Source of the DNA: Trochalopteron elliotii
Taxonomy: Eukaryota > Chordata > Aves > Passeriformes > Leiothrichidae
DNA: 64,000 nucleotides
Assembly: GCA_024734555.1 (NCBI GenBank)
Contig: JANPWX010000443.1
Coordinates: 1,226,493-1,290,492 of the forward strand
Direction: 5' to 3'
Position 1 is the first letter of the stretch. Each line of letters opens with the position of its first letter. Both the position numbers and the translations under genes were made by a program. The notes under the pieces were generated by a model, which was given only the letters and a program-made list of their open reading frames with translations, ran no database searches and was not told where the DNA came from. Below are positions 38,401-50,400 of the stretch, piece after piece.

Positions 38401-41400
38401 AATGCTCCTTCAAGACTCATGTCTCTGTCAGAAAGGCAGCAACCCCCCAAAATACTCACGGAGGTGGCAGTGGGCCCCGTGGTAGCCTGGGCTGCAGGAG
38501 CAGTGGCCGGTGACAGGGTGACATTCCTGATGCTCAGCAGAGCACTGGCACACTCCGTGACAGTCCTGCCCATACGTGCCCGGTGGACAAGCTTTGGGAA
38601 GAAGAAATGCAAACCAATAAATTAAATTTGTCTTGGTAAACATAGCACTCAAACAAAGAGAGGGCTGAAATTTATTAAATAAAATCCCTGCCTACGGAAT
38701 GACGCTCTCCTCCGGGACTTTGGATTTATTACATTTACTTGGGGGTTACTTGACTGCTTGATTTTGTTTTGTTCAGTCAATTTGTGCCCAACTGTCAAGG
38801 GCCAGATACAATTTTCTTGTCACTAGAAAAAAAAATCATAGGGAAATGTCAGGTAAAATTGACAAAAATAACAGTATAATTCCCAAGGGACCAGGCATGT
38901 GGATAACAACATTCTACCTTTTGCAGAGAGTTTAAACTTGCAAAGCTGCTGCAACACCAACATCTCCACAGGTTTCATTCTGCCTGCTGACAGCCACATT
39001 GCCTACAGGTTTTGGACCTTCCACGTTTAATTCTTACGTCTCATTTCCATTAAGCTGCCCTGGTTGTGGATCAGCATTTAGAGTCTGCTAGTGGAGGATA
39101 TGGGACTCCAGTGTCAGTGCTTTCAATTCTTATTTATTGCTGGCTCTCCTTTGGCTAAAATAGGGCTTAGGGAAAGTTTTGTAGGGAGGAAGAAAATCAG
39201 GGTGTTGCAGCTGGGGTCAGAGCACAAGCCTACTTCCAAAGACAGCTCTGGGGGACCAAACTCCATTCTAAGAAAAGTCAGAAAATGTTCTTTCCATGAG
39301 CCCTGAGAGCAGGAATAGATAGCCTCGCACAGGGACAAGGCCAACAAAAACTGAGCTGCTGCTTTACTGACAACACAGCACTGGCTGTGGGCAGGGCTGG
39401 GCTCCACTGGCACATCCTCAGCCTGTCTAGGTCCAGTTCTGGGTCCAACCCCTGGCTGCTCCCTGCCCGTCCAACAGCTGCAAACACAGAGGGCAAACCC
39501 CAGCAGCCCAAACAGCGCTGGCACCGAGCTCAGAGCTGGCCAAACCACTTGGGCAAATGACAAGCAGCCCTTGGACATCTTCCCTCCTGTCAGGTCGTTG
39601 TCTCCTCCCTCTTCAGTCACCACATCACCACGTTTTGACTCAAGAAACCAATGTGTGAATTAACCCCCAAGGGCAGCATTTTTGCTGTGGTAACAAACTC
39701 ACTCTTGTCGCAGCCGTGGCCGGTGAATCCCGGGGGACATCCGCAGGCGCCCGTCAGGTGGTGGCAGGGCCTTCCTGGGGGACAGCGGCACCGCCGGGCA
39801 CATCCCGTGCCATAGCGGCCCGGCAGGCAGGCTGCAGGGGGGACACCAACCCTGTCAGGGCCACCAGGAAGGGACAAAGCCACCCCCTCCATGCACCCAC
39901 CCCTGCCAGCACCTCCGTGTCACGGCGCAGGTCGCAGCCTGCGGCCTGCATCCTCGAGCCCAGAGATTGCTAACAACAGAGCAAAGGGATGGGTTCTGGT
40001 CTGAGTATCCAAAGCCTGCTTTGTTGCAGGTGATGCCTTAAGTTTTAGCTTTCATGTATTTCAGGTTCTGTGTTGCCCAGGGGTGCAGTTCTGAGCCTCA
40101 CATTCAGTGTCACTCAGCTCTCTACACAGAGCAGGGAGACAAAACAAATCCTTTTCGTGCTGAAGACTTAAGGACAAATTTCAGGCCCAAAAGCACAAAC
40201 AAGGGTGGCTGAAGGAAAGAACAAGAAGGATGGGATCTCACAACCTGAAGCTGTAACTGGACAATTAAACCCCAATATGCAAATGGATCAAAACTTATAA
40301 AAATGTGAGACCTTGTGACTGTTTGTCCATTTTGTGACAATTTTGGGTTCACCTTGGGTGTAGCCCTGGCCAGGCTCTGTCCTGCCCAAGGTGTATCCTA
40401 AAGGCCTTTTAATAAATATCTACTTTATTCTCTAGCTCTGTCCAGTCTGTGTTTCAGGTCAGCTTTCCCAAGGCGTCACAGGAACAAGAACAGGGTCCAA
40501 GGGGTCTGGGGGGCAAGGACAACCTTGAATGGGTTCCAGGGACGAGAATGAGAACTGATCTGAGGGCTCAGGGTTAAACAGGGGGCAAAAGGGGCGGATC
40601 TGATGGTCAAGAGCCAATAGGGATAAAGGAAAGTGGTGCAGGGGAGTGGCTAAATGTTGGGAGAACCAATAGGGCAACAGGGGTGGAGCACTGCAGCAAA
40701 AACAAGCCAATGGGGATCAAGGGAAGGGAGAACATTCTGGAGTAAATACATATATGGTAAACGGGGCTGAACGGGGTGACATAAATGGATAAACCAATGA
40801 AATAACAGAACCTACAAGCTATTAACATGGGCTGCAAAGGCCCATGGGAGAAGGGGCCTCTCCCACCCTACCCTAGAGGGGCATCTCTCTCCATTTTCTC
40901 TGGGGCTGAGGCACGACCACCCTGGTGGCACCTTCAGCCTGACCCCACGGAGCGAGGGCGTGAAAACATTCATCCGTGGCTGAGAGCTCTGGGTTTGGGG
41001 GAAAGGTGTGCCCCAACCCGAGCTGCCTCCCCTCACTCACTCACGTTTGTCACAGTGCCTCCCTCGCCAGCCCCTCTCGCAGTGACACGCTCCAGTCTGG
41101 GGGTGGCAGGACCAGCTGTGGGCGCAGTCACACCGCTCCTCGCAGCGCTTGCCGAAAAATCCCGGCGGGCAGGCTGGGGGCAAGCAGAGAGAGCAAGGTT
41201 CTACCTGCTGCCTCCACTGGCCATCAGCCAGCATCCTCCTAGCCTGAGCTCCTGCTCAGAAGTATATTTAACAGAACTGCGTGGCCAGAAAATAACAGTG
41301 AAGGGGAAGATGCTAAAAATATTAGAAGTATTTAATGCTGGCTGCTAATGAGTCTGCACAGGAAAGTTTGCAAAGACGGAGTGACAGCCTGGAGTGCAAA

Positions 41401-44400
41401 TCCAGACAGGGTCCATGGAAAGGGTGATGCTGTTTGCTTTGACACAACTGTGCACACAGAGACAGCTGTTTGAGCAGTGGGAACTGTGCCCAGAACTGTG
41501 CTTTCCACCTCCCAGGTCCCTGCAAAGTGACCAAAGAGAAAGGGAGGTGGGCACTGAGGTTTTACAAGCTGCACTGGTAGCTGAGGCTTTGTGAGTCCTC
41601 AGCACCTCAGGAGACCTCAGAAAGCTGCCTGTGGCTTGCTAAAAGCACAGCACCTCAGTGGCTGAGCTGAAAGCATGTTTTAAGTCACCTGTGTATGAGA
41701 TTTAACCCCTACTTCAGGGATTCAGATGGCTCTAAGCATGCCAAACAGCTGTGTCAAATCTGGGTCATGTGCCAGGTCTGAACTGTCTGAACCATCACAG
41801 TCCAGTTTGCTGAGCTCCCCTCAACGACCCACAGAGACTCAGCAGCAGGTGCCTGATCTGGCAAATTCTCCTTAAAACTCCCTCCTTTTCATGTGCTCTT
41901 CCTTGTGTGTGTAAAGTAGAGAAATACTTTCATTTTCTTAGCAGGCAGGGAACAGAGGTAGGAGGAGATAAAATGATTTGGACAAGGGCATGGCTGGGCA
42001 GAGACCTGTCTGTGGGTCTGAGACGGGGTGGGAGGGCATAAATCCTGACTGGCCTGCAGAATACTGGAAATTTAAGACAGAAAATAGAAAACTGGCAGAA
42101 ATGGTTAAAAGGAAGGATTTGCAGAAAGAACTGCCCTTACCAACATCACAGTGGTCCCCGGTCCAGCCAGCATGGCAGAGGCACTTTCCTGAGGGCTGGT
42201 CACACACACCGTGGTGGCAGCTGCAGTTCTGCTCACAGCCCTCTCCAAACTGCCCGTCCCCACACTCTGAAATGGGATGGGGGAGGCTGATGGGGGGCCA
42301 GGCTGGAGCAACTTCAGCAGGAACTCCCTCATGCCTCTGCAACACGATGAGCCACCTAAACTGGGCCTAAAAACCTTCAGTGAAGGAAATTTTGAAGCCT
42401 CCTTTGGCAAAATTCTCTAGAAATACACCATTTTCCTCTTTAAGGATTTCTTTCTTTCTCCTTAAATGGAGTTCATTACCTATCCTCCCTGTTCCCAAGG
42501 GACAAAGAATAGCTTATTCCTCCCCTCTGCCCAGCAAGTTTCCAGCACCATGGATAAGTTCAAGAACCAGTATCATGTCTCCCCTGAGCCCTCTCATTTC
42601 TGACTAAACCACCCCATTTTTTTTAACTTCTCCCCACCTGGTGTTTCCCATCCTTCTGTCTCCTTTTTCCTGCGGGTTGTCTCAAACCAGACCCCAGCAC
42701 AACTGAACTTCCTTTCAGAGACACTGAACCGAGGTGCTGGAGGGGTGGAGGGGGTGGGTGAGACTCACCCAGCTCACAGGCTGTCCCTGTCCAGCCCTGG
42801 GGACAGTGGCACTGGCCGCTCACAGGGTCACAGGTGGCCTGGCCGTGGCAGAGGCAGCGCTGCAGGCAGTTGGCTCCATACCACCCGGGGGGACAGGCTG
42901 TGAAGGGAGGCAGGGAAAAGCATCCATCAGGAAGTGCAGGAGCAGGACACAGGTTCAGTACCACCTCTCCCACCTTACAGCCTGTCAGATTGTCCCTTTT
43001 CCTGACCCAGAGATAGGGCAACTGAGAGGTGTTTTAAAGACTTTTATTCCATTTTCAGTGTCATGTGAAGGGTGGGACGGTACAGATGTTACAATTCACA
43101 CCATCACAATCAGGAGCCAAACTATTTTCTAATTACAATACATTATAAGTGTTTTTCGGCCTATCAGCTTTTGCGACACAATGCTGCTAATGCCTTAAAG
43201 CCAATCAGCTAAAATTACCCCTCATGGGTCCTGCTACAATGTATCTTTCATGATTCTATTTCTCCAAAGTATCTGCTCTATTTGCAAGGCCATCATTTGA
43301 AACTTGTTTCTAGTTCCATTTCTCTCTCAACAACGTCTGTCCCATTCCATGGCATTTCTAAGCCAGCATTTTTTATCTCAAAATTTGCATACAAATGTAT
43401 ACTGTGTAAGCCTTCTGTCAGGCTTTGAGAATTCTCTACAAATCCATTTCCCACAACAGCCCTTCTGGCCCTGGAAGATGCTGTGGGAGGTACAACCAAG
43501 CAGAAATGGGGACACAACGGGTAAGGAATTACTCTGACCACTGTAAAACTGGTCTTGGAACAAAGTAGGTGATGAAGTGAATTAGTGGCCCACCAAATAA
43601 CCCTGAGACTTTCTGTTTGTACCTACAAAACCCATTTTTTTGGTTCCTTCCAGCTTTCTCAACACTGGAGAGTGAGGTTCTTGATTTCCCTGCTCTCAGA
43701 ATTTCTTTGTACAGTCCTCTTAATATCACAGCTCCTTCTCTAACTGCTCCTGCTGCCCACAGCTGGCTGATGACATTTCACCATTTACCTAATTTTAATT
43801 AGGCAAGTCTATTAATTCCTGTCACAGCCATTTTCTATGGATAGAACCCAATTTTTTGGCAAAAAACCACACACCTTTGCCAAGTGCCAAAGTGCCATAT
43901 CTTTAAGATGGAAACAGGGGCAAGCTCTCACTTTGGAAAAGCACAGGCACCAGAGCATGGTGAGGCTTCCCAAGCCTCACACAATTATTCTACCTCCTCA
44001 ACTTCAAAGAGAAAAGAAATCCCCAAACATGTATTGAAAGAGAAAAGGTGTGTTTGAAACATCTTTTGTAACTTTCATTTTGGTTTTGTATTTGTGGCCC
44101 TTGGACAAACAAAAAATTTAGGTCATGCCTAACATGTCAAGAAGAGTTTGGTGCTTTCCCAATTTTTAAATCCTTCATGGAAAGGCCTCTTCATGTCAAG
44201 TTTTAAGAGGGCAATGTGCTAAATTTAAGTATCACTCTACCTCTGCCAGCTTTCATCCCCTTTTCCTAACAATCCTCTCAGGATGCTGAAGGGCAGAGTC
44301 TGAGTGGAGGTCCTGACTCCAAATCCCTGCTCACCCAGGAGCACCCACAGCAGCATTCCCAGCTCCATGGTACTGCTGCCACCCCAGGGACCTCGTGGGG

Positions 44401-47400
44401 AAGGCACAAAACAAAGAGCTTATGCAACAGGGATGAACAGACTTTTCCTACTGCCTGGATGCATGGATTAGGATGTGCAATGCAAGCCACAGTGCAGCCT
44501 TCCTTTGCCAGCCTCTTCTTAAGGCTCTGTGGAGCTGGGCTTGTGTTTGAGCCTCACGTATGGCTCTGATTGCCAAGGCTGGAAGGCTCAATGTCTTTCA
44601 CATGTTCTGGATTTAGGCTCTGTCTGGAACAGCACAAAGTAATGCCGAGGATCAGTCTGGTGCATGGGACAGTAAAGCAGCCCTTAGAAAAGAAACAGAG
44701 CTTCATTTTCAGCATTATAATTGGGAGTTTTATGGACCTTTTCTCCCTTCATCAGCCTTCAAAATCAGCTCTCTTTCCAGTTTATGGCTGATTCACCCCT
44801 CTGCCCTGTGCACACTGGGCTCCTACAACAGTGTCACGGATTAATTTAATGGGCCAATTCACGTCACTGCAGATCCAAACCCAACGACAACACAGGGCAA
44901 TGAGCTGAGAGCTAAAACACCAGTGAGCTTTCCCCAAACACAAGTTTTATTTTTCCCTCCTATAATCCACAGGCAGGGGGCTGAATTTCCAACTGTACCT
45001 TCTTGGCAGGTGGCTCCTTTCCAGCCGGGGCTACAAAGGCACGTCCCGGTTACGTGGTGACAGAGAGCTCCGTTGTGACAGTGACAAGTGTTCCTGCAGC
45101 CCGGCCCATAGCTGTTCCCCTGGCAGGCTGCAATGACAGAATTCCATAAAACCCCTGCAGGAGGCATCCAAGGAAGCACAGAGCAAGCGTGAGACACAAC
45201 ACAGTGCCAGGGAAATCACGTTGGAGCTGTGCTCCAATGACACTTTTCACATCGTAAGGGTGCCTAAATCCATACAGAATCTCATTAGGGTTGGAAAAGA
45301 TCTTCAAGATCATCAGTCCAACCTTTGGCCAAATACCATCATGATCCTTAAACTTTGGATTTGGTCTTTTCCTGTAGACCATGTGTCTACTCGTTTTTTG
45401 AACACTTCAAGGAATGGTGACTTCACCATCCCTGGAAATACATACATATATATAAAACCCCATATATTAACCATGAAATAATAATAGAATCATTGAGGTT
45501 TGAAAAGACCTTTAAGATCATCAAGTTCAACTGTTAACTCAGCACTGCTAAGTCCAAAATAGCAGCCAATACATAAACTGCAAAAGGTATTTGAAAAAAA
45601 GATATTCTGCAAATTAAGATCGTATAAACTGAAACTGCTCTGCAACGCTTGCAGTTTAGAGATAATGTGTCTTATGAAAGCCTAACATAATAATGTGGGT
45701 TAAAAATATGTATTAGCCCATTCTGAGGAGATTTCTATGGAGAGGCTGGATCACTGGGCTGATGGATCAGCTGTCATCCCCTGCTCTGCAGAACGTCTTT
45801 GTGCTAAACTAATGGTCCAGCAGAACCGCCAGCCTGACAGCCCCGGTATTTATTTGCATCCTGGTAAGAGAACTGACAACTTCATTGTTTTCAGTGTTCA
45901 TTTTTCACAGCTGGGTGCCTCTGCTCACCCAGACTCTCATTCTTTGGTCAGAGAGGGGTGATATTTTCAATGAGTTTGGTTAAGCAGCTGGCTCCCAGGT
46001 GAAAACTTAACGCAGTCATCTCACAGGCAAATGCTCCGCTTTCAGTGCTGCTGCCCGTGAAAAATGGCAGTGATAAAATTCCTGCAGTCTCCATTGCACT
46101 GGAGATTTGGATAGCTTTGAATGGTGGAAAACAAACAGTTCTGCTATCCTGTTTTCTTCAGCTAGAATCCAAAATAATGCAAAGGGGGTTGATGGAGCTG
46201 GATCACCTCCTTGCAGAGTTTCTGTTCTGCATTTCTGGGGCTCCTGTCAGAGCCCCTCATCCCTGCAGCACTTCTGGCATGCACTGGAGAGGCAAAAAGC
46301 CTGGGTCCCTGATCCAGGAGAATGTCCTGCACTCACTGAATGTGACATCTTCCACATTTCACAGCCAAACAGTGAACTTTCACCAAACTTCTCTGCCTTT
46401 CAGGGTGTCAGTGAACATGATGCAGTGCTGTGGGAGAGCAACTCCCTGAGGACAGAAGGGAGGTGTGAAACCACCTTGATCTTGGAGGTGAACTTGGTTG
46501 ACAGTCTCTGACCCATTCTCAGCCCTTTTCTCCCCATCTGAGGGCTTCCAGCTTCCCAGCCTGGTTCTCAGACACCGTTTCTCCCAGGACTTCTTTTCCA
46601 CACTGCTCGTTCTTGTCATCCCTTGGACCCAGTCCATGTTGAAACCACAAGAAAGAGTAGGAGCTCAGTCCCATCACAGCTAAAAGTTTGTTCTGCAAAT
46701 GAAGCTTGGTTGCCAAGTGAAAAGTTCAGCACATCTACAGAGTTCTGGCTTGGTTTTTGGGAGCAGAACTAAATATTTCCACAATACAGACCAGAACTAC
46801 AGCACAACCAAGCCAAAGGAAAAACCAGCTCATCACCAGATCCCCTGACTGGTTACCAGTGGTTTGTGGGAGGTTTTGGGAGTATGTGTGCAAAGCTCTT
46901 GTTACACTTACCAAAAAGACAATAGAGTGTTTCAGTGAAAATTCTGGTAAGAAAGCAGAAATTTCTGGAGAAGAATCATTTAACTATTCTACTGGGTAGA
47001 CACAAAAGTATTTTTGCATCCTGGTGGGACAATCCTGATTTTCAAAGTACTTTTCTGAAAACTGAGGAAAAAAGTGACATTCTGAAGCTATTTCATGGAG
47101 TTCCACAACTGAATGTACAAATATCCTTGTGCCTTTTCTTTCTTCACTATTAGAGAAAAGGCATAATTTAATCCAAAGGTTTAAATTAATATATTTTTTC
47201 CTGGTTCAAAATTTTCCTCTTGGTGTCTTTCCTCTGCAAGAGGAGGAGTTATTTGTTTGTAGTCTTTAAAATCCCTTTTTGCATGCAGAGTAAGGAATAC
47301 ATGAAACTGGAGACTTTTCTTCCAGACTAGAAGACAACAGCCATCAAAAGTGCCCAAGAGCACATGCAAATGATGGGCTCTAATGTTCTAAAGGGTGTCC

Positions 47401-50400
47401 AGTAGCTTTGTTTTCAAGTGACTTCTGTGGATTATTCTCCACAAAATGAAACTTTAGCTTTAAAAGAAAAGGGAATTTGCAAATTCAAGTGCTCACAACC
47501 ATGAAATGTCAAACCCCTGTTATCAGTGCCTCTGGCTGAGCAATTTTTTCTGTAGTCATTTATTTTCAAAACCAATGTGGTCTCTTTTTTACCACCAGGA
47601 ACCATTTCAGTGAAGATTCTGCTGAGCTCCAACAGCTCCAGAAAGAGGCATGTTTAGTACCGACAGAATTAAGGCAAAATTCAGATGCTGAATTGTGTAC
47701 ATCTGCTACAGACCATATGCAACGTGAGATTTCTGGAGGGTTTGGTTGGATTTTTTTTAGGTTTGTAAACTTTGGATGAATTTGAAGTGAATAAGAATGG
47801 TTTGGGTTGGAAGAGACCCTAAAGATCATCAATTTCCAATCCTCCTGTCATGAACAGGAATGCCACTACTAGATCAGGTTGTTCCTTCCTCCCAGCCTGG
47901 CCTTGAACACTTCCAGGGACAGGGTACCCAGAAGGGAAGGTTACATCTCTATCACAAAGAAATGCCAAATGTCAGGTCCTCACTTCCGTATCACTGAGGT
48001 ATCACAGCATTCAGTGAAACAGCCCCCTCAAAAAAAAAGAAAAAAAAAAAAAAAAAAGAGAGAGAGAGAGAATAGGCAACATACTTTTCCTAAGCCTCTT
48101 TCTTGGAAACCTAAAATACCTCAGGTGGACACTCAAAAAAATCCCCAAATAAAATCCCTGAGCACAAACTGAAGCTGAGGCAGAGCTTGCTTGGCAGATT
48201 TCACCCCAGATTAACATAATTCATTTTCAAACAACTGAAAACCATGGTCTGGTAATGGAAAGCATTAGGCAGCTTCAACAAAAGGCATCACTGTCCGTAT
48301 TGCCTGTAATTAGATAGCAGAGTATAAAACTCACTGCATGGCTGGCTTAGGATCAATTCAAATCCCATGATGCCAAAATTATTCCTCAATATCCTCCAGC
48401 ACATTGCCTGCAATCTGATTACTTCCACACAAGTGCTGTCCTTCCAGCTGCTGGAGCTGGCAGGTCCCAGGAACAGGCAAGGTGAATATTAAACACCCTG
48501 GGAGGATGGGGAGTGCTGAGCTGTCTCCCACCCATTGCTCTGAGCAGGTCTGGAGTAGTGTGGACGAGGCCCAGTTGTAAAATCAAAATGAAGATCCCTC
48601 ACTTAGCCAAGAGAAAAGGAGGAGACACCCTGCACTGTTGACTGACCTCTCACTCACTGAGGCCTCAGAGGCTTTGGCCCCTTCACCAGCAGGAGGAATA
48701 AATCAACCCAGCACAAAGCTCTGATGGCTCTGGCACAAGATAATAAATAGGGTTTTTTCCCTAATGTGAGTAGGGCAGGGCACCAGAGGCCATGGACAGG
48801 GAGCTGCATTTCTTAATTTAATTTAATGAAATACCTAGCAAAGCTTCCCATCCCTAATGCTAAGGACTGGGGAAGGGGCAAGGTGACCCATTGCCAAGGC
48901 TGTGGCTTGACAGGAAAAATGGGCTGTGACCAAGAAGCAAATACTGTACCTGTTCAGTAGTACCCCTTCTGATCTGTGGGATGGGTAAATAACTCTGGTC
49001 TGCTTTTGTTCTGTGCTCACTCCATTAATCTACACCCAAAGGCTGGGTTACCACCAGCATCTTCAGCTGGTGGGAGGTGCAGAGCCAAGTGTTCCTGTGG
49101 GAGGGCATGAGGAGGCAAAAAACCTGCAGTGCTGGGATGTTAGGAAAAGTGTCTAAAATTGGGAAGATTCAGCAGAACTGACCCACCTGTAAACAAAAGA
49201 GCAGGGGGTTTTGCAGGAGAAGCCTTCTCAGAAGATGGGCTGTGTTGAGTGGTGGGGGAAAATGAGGGGAAAATATTAAGAAGAGCAAGCACTGTCCTCA
49301 AACAGGGGTAAAGATAAAATAGTGTATGGCTGGAGAACAGCACTGCCTCAATACAAGCCACATTTCTCTGTCTTTTCTAAACTAAACCACTTTTCTGTTG
49401 CAGAAGGCCACAACCTGTGGATTACAGAAGTGTTCCCTAACACAGCTGGCTCGTTGTGAAGCTGCCCTGGAGCCCAGCTCTACAGCCCAGCCCTGCAGAC
49501 AGCACTCATATTTTCAAAAGGAAGCTTAGACCATGACATCATCCTAAAGGAAAACAAAAAAGTTGAGAAGCTAAAACCTGAAAATCTTAAAAAAACCCAC
49601 TTATTTGCTAAACTTTGCAAACAGGCTCCGTGATCTCCATATGGAATTCCATGCAGCTAAAGAAAATAATCTAATTTCCCACGAAATGCAGTGAAGAAAA
49701 TTCTCAGAATAGCCAATTTTATATATGTATACACACGAGCACTTTGCTAACTTAAAAACTGTGGGATAATCCATACTTGTGAACACCTAGGAAGCTGACA
49801 TTTATTTTAAAACAAATAAATTTTCTGTAATTATTTTAGAGAACTATTTTGTCATGCTCAAATAACAAAATAGTCCCAGCTCTGATTTTTCCACTTTGAG
49901 CATTTGTAACCTGACACTTTATAATTGATAACTAGACGAGATACACCAGAAACAGATACACAACATTTAATCTCTTAATGTCACACAAAAATAAAAAGCA
50001 GGGAGTTGTCATATGGCAGGAGACAGCTCTGCTATTTAAAACCTGATGCTTATCATGCTTGACGAGTTAAAAAATAAATTAAAAAAAAAAAAAAGCTGAT
50101 GATTTTACACAGCCACCAAAAACTGTTCCCTTTTTTTGGCAGCTTTGGGGAGGAAGGTGACTCATCTGAAGGTGTGGCCTTATCTGAAGGTGTGCCCCGT
50201 TCCCAGAGGAGGTTTGGTGGTTTGGGAGCAGGGGTGTACTCACGCTGCTCACAGCTCTCCCCCAGCCAGCCCGGGAGGCAGCGACAGGAGCCCAGCACGT
50301 GGTCACAGCCAGCAGCATTCTTGCACTTGCACACCTGGTGGCAGTCAATCCCAAAGAATCCGTCTGGACAAGCTGGAAATGCAAAACATTCCTTTTTAGC

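Larger units (their letters stand above)
33533..38459 (-). other. MEGF6 intron (4.9 kb) between repeats 13 and 14
   Basis: Holds a CR1 fragment at 34,110-34,275, a 45-base T run at 35,373-35,417 and a T-rich tract at about 37,577-37,617. Plus-strand open frames at 36,009-36,638 and 34,731-35,132 have no recognisable motifs. Confidence 0.8.
39832..41044 (-). other. MEGF6 intron (1.2 kb) between repeats 11 and 12
   Basis: Most of this intron consists of a solo LTR (40,031-40,478) and an adjoining CCAAT-rich stretch. Confidence 0.85.
45128..50243 (-). other. MEGF6 intron (5.1 kb) between repeats 7 and 8
   Basis: Holds three CR1 fragments and an A-rich plus GA repeat at 48,030-48,072. No exon was found. 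Confidence 0.8.
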
